Of a stretch of DNA of 64,000 bases, positions 35,189 to 45,922 are shown in pieces. Made by a program: the position numbers and the translations under genes. Source of the DNA: Dyella japonica A8. Its GTDB lineage: Bacteria > Pseudomonadota > Gammaproteobacteria > Xanthomonadales > Rhodanobacteraceae. The stretch covers positions 2,232,001-2,296,000 of the forward strand of contig NZ_CP008884.1 of assembly GCF_000725385.1 (NCBI RefSeq), in the 5' to 3' direction. How positions within the stretch are numbered: position 1 is the stretch's first letter; each line of letters begins with the position of its first letter. The notes beneath the pieces were generated by a model that was given only the letters and a program-made list of their open reading frames with translations, was not told where the DNA came from and did no database searches.

Positions 35189-35812
35189 ATGTACCAGCCC
35201 GCGCATTTCAAGGTGGCCGACAGCGATCAGCTGCACGCGCTGATGCGCGCGTACCCGTTCGCCACCGTGGTGACGAACGGGGAAGGCGGCCTGGCTGCCA
35301 ACCACCTTCCGCTTGAGCTGGTCGACGGCAAGCTCCACGGCCACGTGGCACGCGGCAACGAACTGTCGGGCATAGATGGCGTCGAGGTGTTGGTGATCTT
35401 CCGCGGTCCGGACGGTTACGTGAGTCCGAACTGGTACCCGAGCAAGCGGGAAACCCATCGCGAAGTGCCGACGTGGAACTACGCCGTCGTGCACGTGCAT
35501 GGCCGCCTGCGTACGGTCAGCGACGCTGCGTGGTTGCGCCAACTGCTGGAGCGCCTGACGGATCGCCATGAAGCGGGCCAGCCGGAGCCGTGGCGTGTCT
35601 CCGATGCACCGGAAGACCACATTGAAAAGATGCTGCGCGCCATCGTCGGGCTGGAGATTTCCATCGACCGCATCGAAGGCAAGTTCAAGCTCAGCCAGAA
35701 CCATCCCGCCGCCAATCGGGCGGGTGTGCTCGCAGGGCTGGGCGAGCGGGCCGGCCGTGGCGATGCGGAGTTGGCGGCTCTCATGTCTCAACAGGAAGAG
35801 GTGCGCCGGTGA
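35189..35812 (+). CDS. FMN-binding negative transcriptional regulator, PaiB family
   Basis: A 207-aa split-barrel flavin-fold protein. MYQPAHFKVAD at the start, AYPFATVVTNGEGGLAANHLPL, the VSPNWYPSK segment and VPTWNYAVVHVHG are hallmarks of the PaiB family (Bacillus PaiB represses sporulation and protease genes). No DNA-binding motif is evident, so regulation is inferred from the family name only. Tightly packed between argF' and osmC. Confidence 0.88.
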   Translation: MYQPAHFKVADSDQLHALMRAYPFATVVTNGEGGLAANHLPLELVDGKLHGHVARGNELSGIDGVEVLVIFRGPDGYVSPNWYPSKRETHREVPTWNYAVVHVHGRLRTVSDAAWLRQLLERLTDRHEAGQPEPWRVSDAPEDHIEKMLRAIVGLEISIDRIEGKFKLSQNHPAANRAGVLAGLGERAGRGDAELAALMSQQEEVRR

Positions 35813-36288
35813 GCCATACGCATCAGCACCAGTACAAGGTCGACGTGACCTGGACGGGCAACCAGGGTGCCGGTACCCGGACGTACCAGAGCTATGGCCG
35901 GGACCATGAGATCCGCATCGCCGGCAAGCCCGCGCTGGAAGGCTCGGCCGACCCGATGTTCCGCGGCGACGCCAGCAGGCACAACCCCGAGGACATGCTG
36001 GTGACGGCCCTGTCCACCTGCCACATGCTGTCGTACCTGCACCAGGCGGTGCTGGCGGGCGTGGTGGTTACGGCCTATACGGACAGCGCCGAAGGCACGA
36101 TGGAAACGGACGTCCATGGCGGCCACTTCACCGAAGTGGTGCTGCACCCCGTGGTCACCATCACGGCCGACAGTGACCCGGTCAAGGCCGTGGACGCACA
36201 TGACGGTGCCCACCACGGATGCTTCATTGCCAGTTCCGTGAACTTCCCGGTGCGCGTCGAGCCCCGCATCGTGGTTGAATCTGTTTAA
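35809..36288 (+). CDS. OsmC-family peroxiredoxin-like protein
   Basis: A 159-aa OsmC/Ohr-fold protein. The two redox cysteines are present in [14 protein letters not shown] and [10 protein letters not shown], at the usual OsmC spacing. Family function is reduction of organic hydroperoxides; the substrate is unknown here. The start is GTG 35809, overlapping the paiB stop as GTGA, with GGAAGAGG upstream. It is embedded in the arginine cluster between paiB and argG. Confidence 0.87.
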   Translation: MSHTHQHQYKVDVTWTGNQGAGTRTYQSYGRDHEIRIAGKPALEGSADPMFRGDASRHNPEDMLVTALSTCHMLSYLHQAVLAGVVVTAYTDSAEGTMETDVHGGHFTEVVLHPVVTITADSDPVKAVDAHDGAHHGCFIASSVNFPVRVEPRIVVESV

Positions 36289-36329
36289 CTATTTATCCGT
36301 TTAGCCATCTATTTCAGGATCCGCAAGTC

Positions 36330-37520
36330 ATGAGCAAAGACATCGTTCTCGCCTTCTCCGGTGGCCTCGACACCAGCTTCTGCGTTCCCTACCTCAAGGA
36401 GCGCGGCTGGGCCGTCCATACCGTTTTCGCCGACACGGGCGGCGTGGACGCCGAGGAGCGCGCCTATATCGAGCAGCGCGCCAAGGAGCTGGGCGTGGCC
36501 AGCCATGTCACCGTCGACGGCGGCCCGGCGATCTGGAACGGCTTCGTGAAGCCGTTCGTGCAGGCCGGTGAGGCCTATCAGGGCCAGTACCCGCTGCTGG
36601 TGTCCGATCGCTACTTGATCGTGGATGCGGCCATTGCCCGCGCCAAAGAGCTGAGCACCAAGGCCATCGCGCACGGCTGCACCGGCATGGGCAACGACCA
36701 GGTGCGTTTCGACCTGGCCGTGAAGGCGCTGGGCGACTACGAGATCGTGGCGCCCATCCGCGAGATCCAGAAGGAGCACACCCAGACGCGCGCTTATGAG
36801 CAGGCCTATCTGGAAGAGCGCGGCTTCGACGTGCGTGCCAAGCAGAAGAGCTACACCATCAACGAGAACCTGCTGGGCGTGACCCTGTCTGGCGGCGAGA
36901 TCGATCATTGGAAGACCCCGGGCGAGGGTGCCCGTGGCTGGTGCAAGCCGCGCTCCGAATGGCCGTCCGACAAGCTGTCGGTCACCCTCGGCTTCGAGAA
37001 GGGCGAGGCCGTGTCGCTCAACGGCGAGAAGCTGCCGGGCGCCAAGTTGCTGGCCAAGCTCAACGAGCTGTTTGCCCCCTACGGCGTCGGCCGCGGCATG
37101 TATACCGGCGACACCACCATCGGCCTCAAGGGCCGCATCGTGTATGAGGCGCCGGGGCTGATCTCCCTGCTGGCCGCGCACCGCGCGCTGGAAGAGGCCG
37201 TGCTGACCAAGCAGCAGAACCGCTTCAAGCCGGAAGTGGCGCGCAAGTGGGTGGAGGTGGTGTACGAAGGCTTCTTCCACGACCCGATCAAGACGGATCT
37301 GGAGGCGTACCTGGCCTCCAGCCAGAGCCAGGTCACCGGCGAGGTGGTGCTGGAAACCTCCGGTGCGCAGGTGACGGCGGTGGAAGTGCGCTCGCCGCAC
37401 ATCCTCAATGCCAAGGGCGCGACCTACGCCCAGTCGGCCGACTGGGGCGTGGCGGAGGCCGAAGGCTTCATCAAATTGTTCGGCATGAGCAGCACGCTGT
37501 GGGCCGAGATCAATCGCTGA
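36330..37520 (+). CDS. argG: argininosuccinate synthase
   Basis: A 396-aa enzyme joining citrulline and aspartate with ATP. The PP-loop [18 protein letters not shown] is at the N terminus, and [28 protein letters not shown] and the C-terminal multimerisation part follow. In this pathway citrulline comes from deacetylation of acetylcitrulline by the next gene. A 41-bp AT-richer gap precedes it. A REP pair follows within the operon. Confidence 0.94.
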   Translation: MSKDIVLAFSGGLDTSFCVPYLKERGWAVHTVFADTGGVDAEERAYIEQRAKELGVASHVTVDGGPAIWNGFVKPFVQAGEAYQGQYPLLVSDRYLIVDAAIARAKELSTKAIAHGCTGMGNDQVRFDLAVKALGDYEIVAPIREIQKEHTQTRAYEQAYLEERGFDVRAKQKSYTINENLLGVTLSGGEIDHWKTPGEGARGWCKPRSEWPSDKLSVTLGFEKGEAVSLNGEKLPGAKLLAKLNELFAPYGVGRGMYTGDTTIGLKGRIVYEAPGLISLLAAHRALEEAVLTKQQNRFKPEVARKWVEVVYEGFFHDPIKTDLEAYLASSQSQVTGEVVLETSGAQVTAVEVRSPHILNAKGATYAQSADWGVAEAEGFIKLFGMSSTLWAEINR

Positions 37521-37531
37521 TTTCCTTGCTC

Positions 37532-37613
37532 GTCATTCCTGCGAAAGCAGGAATCCAGCGCCTTTCTGGCGTAACGGCGTAAGTCACTGGATCCCCGCCT
37601 TCGCGGGGATGAC
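37532..37613. repeat. REP family A inverted pair between argG and argE'
   Basis: GTCATTCCTGCGAAAGCAGG (from 37532) and an inverted copy ending TCGCGGGGATGAC (37613) flank about 27 nt. It is located inside the arginine gene run, where it could act as an mRNA stabiliser or partial terminator. Confidence 0.85.
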
Positions 37614-37655
37614 GGCTCAGGAAGTCCTGAGGCAACCCTTCACCATTCGGATCGC

Positions 37656-38792
37656 ATGAGCGCATTACTGGACGACACCCTTCGACATCTTCGCGCGCTG
37701 GTCAGTTACGACACGCGCAATCCGCCGCGCGAGATCGGTACCGGCGGCATCTTCGATTACCTGCGGGACAACCTGCCGGGTTTCGACGTCACCGTGACCG
37801 ATTACGGCGCCGGCGCCGTGACGCTTTACGCCGTGCGTGGCAAGCCGAAAGTGCTCTTCAATGTGCACCTGGACACCGTGCCCGATTCCCCGCATTGGAC
37901 GGCCAGCCCGCATGAGCTGCGCGTCACGGAAGACCGCGCCATCGGCCTGGGCGCCTGCGACATCAAGGGCGCGGCCGCTGCACTGGTGGCCGTGGCGAAT
38001 GTCACCAAGGGTGACATGGCGCTGCTGCTGTCCACCGACGAGGAAGCGAACGATCCGCGTTGCATCGCCGGCTTCCTCAAGGACAAGCCGGCCTATGACG
38101 CCATCATCGTCGCCGAGCCGACCAAGGGCGAGGCGGTGCTGGCGCATCGTGGCATCCATTCCGTGCAGATGCGCTTCAAGGGCAGTGCCGGCCATGCCTC
38201 GGGCGAGCAGAAGCCCAGCGACAGCGCCGTGCATCAGGCGGTGCGCTGGGGCGCGGCGGCGCTCGACTACGTGGAGAAGCAGGCGCACGAACGCTTTGGC
38301 GGCTTGACCGGCTTGCGCTTCAACATCGGTCGCGTGGATGGCGGCATCAAGGCGAACATGATCGCGCCCTCGGCCGACGTGCGCTTTGGCTTCCGTCCGC
38401 TGCCGACCATGGCTCCGGCCGAGCTGCTGCACACCTTCCGCACGCTGGTCGAACCCCATCCGGTGTCGTTCGAGGAGCTGTTCCACGGTGATTCGTTGCC
38501 GGCGGGCGACACCGCCACGGCGGAAGCGCGCCGCCTGGCTGCGCGCGACCTTGCGGACGAGCTGAACATTCCCATCGGCAACGCCGTGGACTTCTGGACG
38601 GAGGCGGCGCTGTTCTCCGCGGCCGGTTACATCAGCTTCGTCTACGGCCCCGGCGACATCGCCCAGGCGCATACCGCCGACGAATGGGTCTCGCTGGATC
38701 AGCTTGGGCACTACGCCGACACCATCTACCGCATCATCAGTGATAAGTCTGGTCAGGGACGGCCAGTTTTTGATTCTCGCGCTCATGGATGA
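37656..38792 (+). CDS. argE': N-acetylcitrulline deacetylase
   Basis: A 378-aa M20 metallo-hydrolase releasing citrulline from N-acetylcitrulline. The metal and catalytic sites are visible: VLFNVHLDTVPDSPHW, GLGACDIKGA, and STDEEANDPRC; the dimerisation domain begins near HRGIHSVQMRFKG, and HTADEW provides the last ligand. Overall similarity to the Xanthomonas acetylcitrulline deacetylase, together with argF', makes this substrate preferred over acetylornithine or succinyl-diaminopimelate. Confidence 0.92.
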   Translation: MSALLDDTLRHLRALVSYDTRNPPREIGTGGIFDYLRDNLPGFDVTVTDYGAGAVTLYAVRGKPKVLFNVHLDTVPDSPHWTASPHELRVTEDRAIGLGACDIKGAAAALVAVANVTKGDMALLLSTDEEANDPRCIAGFLKDKPAYDAIIVAEPTKGEAVLAHRGIHSVQMRFKGSAGHASGEQKPSDSAVHQAVRWGAAALDYVEKQAHERFGGLTGLRFNIGRVDGGIKANMIAPSADVRFGFRPLPTMAPAELLHTFRTLVEPHPVSFEELFHGDSLPAGDTATAEARRLAARDLADELNIPIGNAVDFWTEAALFSAAGYISFVYGPGDIAQAHTADEWVSLDQLGHYADTIYRIISDKSGQGRPVFDSRAHG

Positions 38793-38807
38793 GCGCAAAG
38801 GATGATT

Positions 38808-40124
38808 ATGGAAGCCCACAAGCACACCCGGAAAACCATCGTCCGCCTGCTTTCGAGCATGGGCAGCGCGAAGGAGATCCAGCAATACCTCAAGCGCTTC
38901 TCGCAGCTCGACGCCAAGCGCTTCGCCGTGGTGAAGGTCGGTGGCGCGGTGCTGCGCGACGATCTGCCGGCGCTGACGTCCTCGCTGACCTTCCTGCAGC
39001 AGGTGGGCCTGACGCCCATCGTGCTGCATGGCGCGGGCCCGCAGCTCGACGAAGAGCTGTCGGCCGCCGGTATCGAGAAACACACGGTGAACGGCCTGCG
39101 CGTGACCACGCCCAAGGCGCTGGCCATCGTGCGCAAGGTGTTCCAGGACCAGAACCTGCGCCTGGTCGAGGCGTTGCAGACCATGGACACCCGCGCCACC
39201 TCGGTGCTGTCGGGCGTGTTTACGGCAAGCTATCTGGATCGCGACACCTACGGTCTCGTGGGCAAGGTCAGCAGCATCAACCTGGCGCCGATCGAGGCCA
39301 GCTTGCGCGCCGGTTCCATCCCGGTGATCGCCAGCCTGGGCGAGACGGAGGAGGGCCAGATCCTCAACGTCAACGCCGACTTCGCCGCCAATGAACTGGT
39401 GCGGGTGCTGCAGCCGTACAAGATCGTGTTCCTTACCGGCACGGGCGGGCTGCTGGACGACAAGGGCAACATCATCGACTCGATCAACCTCAGCACCGAG
39501 TTCGAACACCTGATGTCGCAGCCGTGGATCAACGGCGGCATGCGCCTGAAGATCGAGCAGATCGCCGACCTGCTGAACGACCTGCCGCTGACCTCGTCGG
39601 TGTCCATCACCAAGCCGTCCGAGCTGGCCAAGGAGCTGTTCACCCACAAGGGTTCCGGCACCCTGGTGCGGCGCGGCGAAAAGGTGAAGCGCTTCGAGTC
39701 ATGGGAGGGCATCGACCTGGCGCGCATGCGTGAGCTGATCGAGTCCAGCTTCGGCCGCGCGCTGGTGCCGGATTATTTCGAACGCACCACGCCGTTCCGC
39801 GTCTATGTGAGCGAAAACTATCGCACCGCGATGATCCTCACCCTGGAAGACGGCCTGCCGTACCTCGACAAGTTCGCCGTGCTCGACGATGCGCAAGGCG
39901 AGGGTCTGGGGCGTGCCGTGTGGCAGGTGATGCGCGAAGAGAACCCGCAGCTGTTCTGGCGCTCGCGCCACGGCAACGCCGTCAACCATTTCTACTACGC
40001 CGAATCGGATGGCTGCCTCAAGCAGCCGCGCTGGAAGGTGTTCTGGTATGGCATCGAAGCTTTCGACACGATCGCCCGTTGCGTCGCGCATTGCGCGCAG
40101 CGGCAGCCGACCCTGGTGGACTGA
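38808..40124 (+). CDS. argAB: bifunctional N-acetylglutamate synthase/kinase
   Basis: A 438-aa fusion giving the first two steps of arginine synthesis. Residues ~30-285 are an amino-acid kinase domain ([38 protein letters not shown]), and ~290-438 a GNAT-type acetyltransferase ([28 protein letters not shown] in part; [14 protein letters not shown]). This matches the Xanthomonas NAGS/K enzyme. ATG 38808 (MEAHKH) is preferred over 38802 because AAAGG would otherwise touch the start codon. argC follows after 3 bp. Confidence 0.94.
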   Translation: MEAHKHTRKTIVRLLSSMGSAKEIQQYLKRFSQLDAKRFAVVKVGGAVLRDDLPALTSSLTFLQQVGLTPIVLHGAGPQLDEELSAAGIEKHTVNGLRVTTPKALAIVRKVFQDQNLRLVEALQTMDTRATSVLSGVFTASYLDRDTYGLVGKVSSINLAPIEASLRAGSIPVIASLGETEEGQILNVNADFAANELVRVLQPYKIVFLTGTGGLLDDKGNIIDSINLSTEFEHLMSQPWINGGMRLKIEQIADLLNDLPLTSSVSITKPSELAKELFTHKGSGTLVRRGEKVKRFESWEGIDLARMRELIESSFGRALVPDYFERTTPFRVYVSENYRTAMILTLEDGLPYLDKFAVLDDAQGEGLGRAVWQVMREENPQLFWRSRHGNAVNHFYYAESDGCLKQPRWKVFWYGIEAFDTIARCVAHCAQRQPTLVD

Positions 40125-40127
40125 GAC

Positions 40128-41084
40128 ATGAGCACGACCAAACATCGCATCGGCATCGTGGGTGCCCGTGGCCATACTGGCGCCGAGCTGATCCGCCTCG
40201 TCGCCGCGCATCCCGCGCTGGAGCTGGCTTTCGTATCCTCGCGCGAGCTGGACGGTCAGCGCGTGGCCGACCACGTGGACGGCTTCACCGGCGACCTGCG
40301 CTACGCCAGCCTCGATGCCGAGGCCGTGGCGGCGCAGGGCGCGGACGTGGTGGTGCTGGCCTTGCCCAACGGCAAGGCAGCCCCGTATGTCGAGGCCATC
40401 GACAAGGTGAAGCCCGATACGCTGATCGTTGACCTGTCGGCCGATTACCGCTTCAACGAGAAGTGGTACTACGGCCTGCCGGAATTGACCCGCGGGCGTT
40501 GGCGCGGCGAGAAGCGCATCAGCAATCCTGGTTGCTATGCGACGGCGATCCAGCTGTCGATCGCGCCGCTGAAGGACCTGCTGGCGGCACCGCCGGTGAG
40601 CTTCGGTGTGTCGGGCTACTCGGGCGCCGGCACCACGCCATCGGACAAGAACGACCCGGAAAAGCTGCGCGACAACCTGATGCCGTACTCGCTCACCGGT
40701 CATATGCACGAGAAGGAGGCGAGCCGCCACCTCAACGTGCCGGTGGAGTTCATGCCGCATGTGGCCCCCCATTTTCGTGGCCTCACCGTTACCACCAACC
40801 TGTACCTGGCTCGCCAGGTGAAGCGCGAGGACATCGTTAGCCGCTTCAACGCCGCCTACGAAGGCGAGAAGCTGGTGCACGTGGTGGACGAGGCGCCGTG
40901 GGTCAGCCAGATCGCGCACAAGCACCACGTGGATATCGGCGGCTTCGCCGTGTCCAACGACGGCAAGCGCGTGGTGGTGGTGGCGACCCTGGACAACCTG
41001 TTGAAGGGCGCGGCGACCCAGGCCATGCAGAACATCAACCGCGCCATCGGCGTGGACGAGTACACGGCTATACCGATGGTTTGA
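40128..41084 (+). CDS. argC: N-acetyl-gamma-glutamyl-phosphate reductase
   Basis: A 318-aa NADPH-dependent reductase for the third step. The Rossmann start [17 protein letters not shown], the catalytic Cys in [12 protein letters not shown], and [11 protein letters not shown] and [12 protein letters not shown] are all in place. It starts 3 bp after argAB and is followed by a REP pair before argH. Confidence 0.95.
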   Translation: MSTTKHRIGIVGARGHTGAELIRLVAAHPALELAFVSSRELDGQRVADHVDGFTGDLRYASLDAEAVAAQGADVVVLALPNGKAAPYVEAIDKVKPDTLIVDLSADYRFNEKWYYGLPELTRGRWRGEKRISNPGCYATAIQLSIAPLKDLLAAPPVSFGVSGYSGAGTTPSDKNDPEKLRDNLMPYSLTGHMHEKEASRHLNVPVEFMPHVAPHFRGLTVTTNLYLARQVKREDIVSRFNAAYEGEKLVHVVDEAPWVSQIAHKHHVDIGGFAVSNDGKRVVVVATLDNLLKGAATQAMQNINRAIGVDEYTAIPMV

Positions 41085-41086
41085 TC

Positions 41087-41182
41087 GTCATCCCTGCGAA
41101 AGCAGGGATCCAGTGCCTTTGCTCCAGAGCCAGCTAACTCGCAAAGCGAAAGTCGCTGAATCCCTGCCTTCGCAGGGATGAC
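41087..41182. repeat. REP family A inverted pair between argC and argH
   Basis: GTCATCCCTGCGAAAGCAGG (from 41087) and its inverted partner CTGCCTTCGCAGGGATGAC (ending 41182) flank about 45 nt. The second operon-internal REP pair of the arginine cluster. Confidence 0.85.
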
Positions 41183-41224
41183 GGGCAAAAGATTGGTGCC
41201 TTAGATTCCTAGCAGGATACCCAT

Positions 41225-42520
41225 ATGACCCAACCCCTCTGGCAAAAATCCAACATCAAGATCGACGCCCGCATCATGACGTTCCTCGCGGGCGATGACG
41301 TGGTGCTGGATCGCGAGTTCTTCCTGCATGACATCACCGCCAGCAAGGCCCACGTGGAAGGGCTGGCCAACATCGGCGTGGTGAGCACGGATGAAGCGGC
41401 GGCGCTCAAGCGCGAGCTGGACGTGCTGGCGGACGATTTCCGGGCCGGGCATTTCGTGCTGGACGAACGCTACGAGGACGGCCACTCGGCCATCGAGGCG
41501 CGCCTGACGGAGCGTTTGGGCGATGCCGGGCGCCGCGTCCACACGGGCCGCAGCCGCAATGACCAGATCCTGGTCGCCACGCGTTTGTGGCTGAAGGAGA
41601 AGCTTGCCGCTCTGGAGCACCATTGCCGTGCCGTTGCCGCGGTCTGTCTCGATCGTGCCGCGCAGCCGGCCATTCCGTTGCCGGGCTATACGCACCTGCA
41701 GCGTGCGGTGGTGTCCTCCACGGGCATGTGGTTTGCGGGCTTCGCCGAAGGCTTCATCGATAATGCGCTGCGCGCGCAGCAGACGGCCCTGTTGATCGAT
41801 GCCAATCCGCTGGGCACCGCGGCGGGCTACGGGGTGAACCTCAAGCTGGATCGCGAGCACACCACACAGGCACTGGGTTTCGCCCGCATGCAGGTGTCGC
41901 CGATCTATGCGCAGCTGTCGCGCGGCAAGTTCGAGATGGCCGTGCTCGAGGCCATCGCGGGGGCGCTGCTGGATGTGCGTCGCCTGGCCTGGGATCTGTC
42001 GCTGTTCACCACGGCGGAATTCAACTTCGTGAAGCTGCCGAGCGAGTACACCACTGGCAGCTCGATCATGCCGAACAAGCGCAACCCGGACGTGGTGGAA
42101 CTGCTGCGCGCCAGTTATGCCAGCGTGGCGGCGGCCCGCACCGAGATCGAGCAGCTGCTGTCGCTGCCCTCCGGCTACCAGCGCGACCTGCAGTTCTCCA
42201 AGGGCTCGCTGTTCCATGGCGTCCGCCATGGCCTGGCCGCGCTGGAGTTGGTGCCGGACCTGCTGGCCCGCATGGAGTGGAACGAGCCGGCCATGCGCGC
42301 GGCGATCGAGCCGGCCATGTACGCCACCGACGTGGCCATCGAGCAGGCGGCGGCGGGCGTGCCGTTCCGCGACGCCTACCGCGCGGCGGCCGACGCCGCG
42401 GCCTCGGCGGGCGAGGGGCGCACCCCCGAGGCGAGCCTCGCGGCCCGCGTGTCGCCCGGTTCCGGCCATGACCTGCGCCTGGATGCATTGCGCGATAGAC
42501 TCAGCCGTCTGGACGGCTAA
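41225..42520 (+). CDS. argH: argininosuccinate lyase
   Basis: A 431-aa fumarase/aspartase-superfamily lyase releasing arginine and fumarate. Seen: [30 protein letters not shown], and the signature loop [17 protein letters not shown] with the catalytic Ser; [14 protein letters not shown] follows. The C-terminal part is shorter than in E. coli but like Xanthomonas forms. AGGA lies 8 bp before the ATG. Confidence 0.94.
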   Translation: MTQPLWQKSNIKIDARIMTFLAGDDVVLDREFFLHDITASKAHVEGLANIGVVSTDEAAALKRELDVLADDFRAGHFVLDERYEDGHSAIEARLTERLGDAGRRVHTGRSRNDQILVATRLWLKEKLAALEHHCRAVAAVCLDRAAQPAIPLPGYTHLQRAVVSSTGMWFAGFAEGFIDNALRAQQTALLIDANPLGTAAGYGVNLKLDREHTTQALGFARMQVSPIYAQLSRGKFEMAVLEAIAGALLDVRRLAWDLSLFTTAEFNFVKLPSEYTTGSSIMPNKRNPDVVELLRASYASVAAARTEIEQLLSLPSGYQRDLQFSKGSLFHGVRHGLAALELVPDLLARMEWNEPAMRAAIEPAMYATDVAIEQAAAGVPFRDAYRAAADAAASAGEGRTPEASLAARVSPGSGHDLRLDALRDRLSRLDG

Positions 42521-42532
42521 ACGGAGATCGGC

Positions 42533-42892
42533 ATGGGGACCGTCAGTACGGGGAATGCCGAGCACTACACATGGGGGCAGGGTTGTGACGGCTGGCATCT
42601 GCTGGCCGGTGACGACCTGAGCGTCATCGAGGAGCGCATGCCGGCGGGCGCGCAGGAAGTGCGCCACCGGCATGAGCGATCCCGCCAGTTCTTCTATGTG
42701 CTGGAGGGCGAGCTGACGCTGGAGCTGGACGGGACGGTTCACCGGCTTCCCGCAGGGCACGGCCTGCATGTGCCTCCCGGCGTGGCCCACCAGGCGCGCA
42801 ACGAAGGCAGGGCCGACGTGCGCATGCTGGTCGTCTCATCGCCCCGCAGCCATGGGGACCGCATGGCTGCGCCCCTGGAGGGCCGCTCATGA
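42533..42892 (+). CDS. cupin-domain protein
   Basis: A 119-aa single cupin barrel. Motif 1 is [22 protein letters not shown] (His-rich metal end RHRHE...) and motif 2 is [19 protein letters not shown], so a 3-His/1-Glu metal site is plausible. Substrate unknown. It sits between argH (12 bp) and proB (ATGA overlap), so it is translated with the arginine/proline genes. Confidence 0.85.
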   Translation: MGTVSTGNAEHYTWGQGCDGWHLLAGDDLSVIEERMPAGAQEVRHRHERSRQFFYVLEGELTLELDGTVHRLPAGHGLHVPPGVAHQARNEGRADVRMLVVSSPRSHGDRMAAPLEGRS

Positions 42893-44065
42893 ACGATATG
42901 CAGCACGGGTCCGGCATCCCCTCGCAGGCATTGCCCTCATGGCGCCGCGCCGTCCTGAAGGTCGGCAGCAACCTGCTTGCGGCTGATGGTGGCGGCCTGA
43001 CGACGCAGTACGCTTCCGCGCTGGCCGATTTCATCCAGGCCAGTCGTGCCGCAGGCAGGGAGGTGGTGCTGGTGTCATCCGGCGCGGTAGCGGCGGGTCG
43101 CGCACAATTGCGCGAGCATGCGCCCAGCGGTGCTGGCCTCGCGGCTAGGCAGGCGCTGGCCGCGCTGGGGCAGGCGCCGATGATCGCCCTGTGGCAGTCG
43201 CTCAGTCCCCGCCCGGTAGCGCAGGTACTGCTGACGCATGATGACCTGCGCAATCGCAGGCGCTACCTCAACGCGCGCGCCACCCTGCGCGAGTTGCTGG
43301 CATGCGACGTACTGCCGGTGGTGAACGAGAACGATACCGTTGCCGTCGACGAGCTGAAGCTGGGCGACAACGACAATCTTGCTGCCATCGTGGCGGCACT
43401 GGTAGATGCCGACCTGTTGCTGATCGCTTCGGACATCGACGCGTTGTATACCGCCGACCCGCGACGCGATCCCTCGGCGGTGCCCCTGGGGCGGGTGGAT
43501 GCGTTGACGCCCGAGGTACTGGCCATGGCCGGCGGCAGCGGCAGCGCGGTAGGCACCGGCGGCATGCGCACCAAGCTGGAGGCGGCTTCGAAAGCCGGCG
43601 CGGCAGGCGTTCCCACGGCGCTGTTCAGTGGCAGGAACGCGGCGGCGGTCACTGCGCTTGCCCACGGCGAGCTGCACGGCACTTTCTTTGCGGCAGGCCG
43701 CAGCCGCATGCAGGCCCGCAAGTACTGGCTGCACCATGCGCCCGCGGCGCCAGGGCGCATCCACGTCGATGCCGGCGCCGTACGGGCGCTGGCGGGTGGC
43801 CGGGCGTCGCTGTTGCCGGGCGGCGTGCTTGAGGTGGCCGGGGAATTTCGATCGCGGCGACCTCGTGGAGATCGTCGACGCCGACGGGCGGCCGGTGGCG
43901 CGTGGGCTCAGCCAGTACGGCGCGGGCGAAGTGAAGCGGCTCGCTGGCCGCCACAGCCGCGATATCGAATCATTGCTTGGCTACAGCTATGGCACGGAGG
44001 TCGTGCATCGCGACGACCTCGCCTCGCTGGCCGAGATCGAGACTATCGGAGACAACCACGCATGA
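42889..44065 (+). pseudogene. proB: glutamate 5-kinase ProB, frameshifted in the PUA domain
   Basis: Phosphorylates glutamate for proline synthesis. The amino-acid kinase domain (1-260) is intact: [59 protein letters not shown]. The PUA domain starts near 285 but the frame changes after GGVLEVAG: the expected [16 protein letters not shown] continues in the next frame to the stop at 44065, which overlaps proA by ATGA. Removing one G from the GGGG at 43840-43843 restores a normal 391-aa protein. As written, the frame reads on into proA without a stop. Either a real indel or a sequence error. Confidence 0.88.
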
Positions 44066-45327
44066 GCGAGATCCGTTCCCTGGCGCTGGCCTGCCGCGAT
44101 GCGGCGCCGCTGCTCGCCGTGCTGGACACGCCGGCCAAGCAGGCGTTGCTGATCGGTATGGCCGATGCGCTGAGGCACCGCACGGCCGACGTCCTTGCCG
44201 CGAACGCGAAGGACATGCAGCAGGCGGCGGATAAGGGCGTGCAGGGCGCGATGCTCGATCGCCTGCGCCTGGATGAGGCACGTGTCGCGGCCATCGCCCA
44301 GGCCTTGCGCGATGTTGCCGCCTTGCCCGATCCGGTGGGCGTGGTCACGCGCCGCGACACCCTCGCCAATGGCGTGCAGGTGGAACGCGTGCGTATTCCC
44401 CTTGGTGTGGTGGCGATGATCTACGAGGCGCGCCCCAACGTGACGGCCGACGCGGCGGCGCTATGCCTGATGGCCGGCAATGCGGTGATCCTGCGCGGCG
44501 GTTCCGAGGCCCTGCATTCCAATCGCGCGATTGCCGCGGCATTGCATGAGGCCCTGCAGGCGCACGGCCTACCGGCCGCCGCCGTGACGCTGGTGGAGGA
44601 TCTCCGACGCGAGACCATGGTCGAGCTGCTGCAGCTGAGCGACATCGTCGATCTCGCCATTCCCCGTGGCGGCGAAGGGTTGATCCGTTTTGTCACCGAG
44701 CATGCGCGCGTACCCGTGATCAAGCACTACAAGGGCGTGTGCCACCTGTACGTGGACCGCGCCGCCGACCTGCCGCTGGCGCTCAACCTGCTGATCGATG
44801 GAAAGACGTCCAGGCCTGGCGTATGCAATGCACTGGAAACCCTGCTGGTCCATCGCGACATTGCCCAGGAGTTCCTGCCCCGCGCCGCTGCCGCGCTGCT
44901 CACGCGTGGCGTGTCGCTTCGGGGCGACGAGGCCACGCGTGCGCTCGTGTCGCAGGCAAGCGCAGCCACGGAGGAGGATTACGCCGCGGAGTTCCTCGAC
45001 CTCATCATCGCCGTGCGCGTGGTGGACAGTTTCGACGACGCCATTGCCCATATCCGCCGCCACGGTTCGGACCATACCGAGGTCATCGTCACGACGGATG
45101 AATCAGCGGCACAGAAGTTCGTGCAGGCGCTGCGTTCGGCGGTGGTGATGGTCAACGCGTCATCGCGGTTTTCCGACGGCGGACAGCTGGGCCTGGGCGC
45201 GGAGATCGGTATATCGACCACGCGCCTGCATGCCTACGGGCCGATGGGGGCGGAGTCGTTGACCATCGAGCGATTCGTGGTGCGGGGGGAAGGGCAGGTT
45301 CGGCATCCGGAGAGTCGCGTTTTTTAG
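44062..45327 (+). CDS. proA: glutamate-5-semialdehyde dehydrogenase (gamma-glutamyl phosphate reductase)
   Basis: A 421-aa reductase making glutamate semialdehyde. The NADPH fold ([26 protein letters not shown], core YEARPNVT), the catalytic Cys in [15 protein letters not shown], and the C-terminal [21 protein letters not shown] segment are typical. ATG 44062 ([16 protein letters not shown]) overlaps the proB stop. Because of the proB indel, the same frame is open upstream to 42889, giving a predicted 812-residue ProB-ProA fusion. Confidence 0.94.
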   Translation: MSEIRSLALACRDAAPLLAVLDTPAKQALLIGMADALRHRTADVLAANAKDMQQAADKGVQGAMLDRLRLDEARVAAIAQALRDVAALPDPVGVVTRRDTLANGVQVERVRIPLGVVAMIYEARPNVTADAAALCLMAGNAVILRGGSEALHSNRAIAAALHEALQAHGLPAAAVTLVEDLRRETMVELLQLSDIVDLAIPRGGEGLIRFVTEHARVPVIKHYKGVCHLYVDRAADLPLALNLLIDGKTSRPGVCNALETLLVHRDIAQEFLPRAAAALLTRGVSLRGDEATRALVSQASAATEEDYAAEFLDLIIAVRVVDSFDDAIAHIRRHGSDHTEVIVTTDESAAQKFVQALRSAVVMVNASSRFSDGGQLGLGAEIGISTTRLHAYGPMGAESLTIERFVVRGEGQVRHPESRVF

Positions 45328-45484
45328 CGCTTTTCCGATTCCGGCCCCTGGGTGTCGTGCCGAGGACGCCGCGTCCGCGGTTTGGAGCGTTCCGAGCTGC
45401 GTCGATCTTCCGATCCCGCGCTGCCTCAAGTCCAAGCGCCTTCAGTCGATATCACCAGCATCGCTGACGATGCGGGAGGGCATC

Positions 45485-45895
45485 ATGAACATCGATAGGT
45501 TCAAGCGCGAGCACGTGGATCTGATGGTGGCGGTGGGGGCGTTGCGCGAGCTGGTGCAGGCCGGCGTGCGGGAACATGCGGACAGCATTGTCCAGCAGCT
45601 GGTTTCGATGAGCGGCGCCATTCGCTTGCATCTGGCTGCCGAGGATCGCGTGCTGTATCCGGCGCTGGTCGCTTCCTCCGATCCGCTCATCGCGCAGACC
45701 GGCCGTGTGTTTCAGGAGGAAATGGGCGGTCTGGCGGCGACCTATATGGCGTTCGTCTCGCGCTGGAACATCGCCTCTGCCATTGCCGACGACCCGCAGG
45801 GATTTCGCGATGAGGCCAATGTGGTGTTCAAGGCGCTGCACCATCGGGTGCAGCGCGAGAACCAGGAGCTTTATCCACTCGCCGATCGCGTCTGA
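45485..45895 (+). CDS. hemerythrin HHE-domain protein
   Basis: A 136-aa four-helix protein with the HHE pattern: FKREHVDLM, IRLHLAAEDRVLYPAL, and HHRVQRENQELYPLAD. Family members bind a di-iron site and respond to O2 or NO or store iron. ATG 45485 has GGGAGG upstream; the longer frame from 45470 has none. Monocistronic; convergent with kynU. Confidence 0.82.
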   Translation: MNIDRFKREHVDLMVAVGALRELVQAGVREHADSIVQQLVSMSGAIRLHLAAEDRVLYPALVASSDPLIAQTGRVFQEEMGGLAATYMAFVSRWNIASAIADDPQGFRDEANVVFKALHHRVQRENQELYPLADRV

Positions 45896-45922
45896 GCGCG
45901 CGGCGGACTGGCGCCCTGGCGC

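Noticed and set aside
37665..39647. 660-codon open frame opposite argE'/argAB
   Set aside because: Crosses two recognisable genes on the other strand and shows no motif; typical GC-frame artefact.
42889..45327. Natural bifunctional P5C synthase
   Set aside because: Not accepted as the default: the interrupted PUA domain continues perfectly in the next frame to a stop overlapping proA, so an indel is simpler. Kept as a finding.
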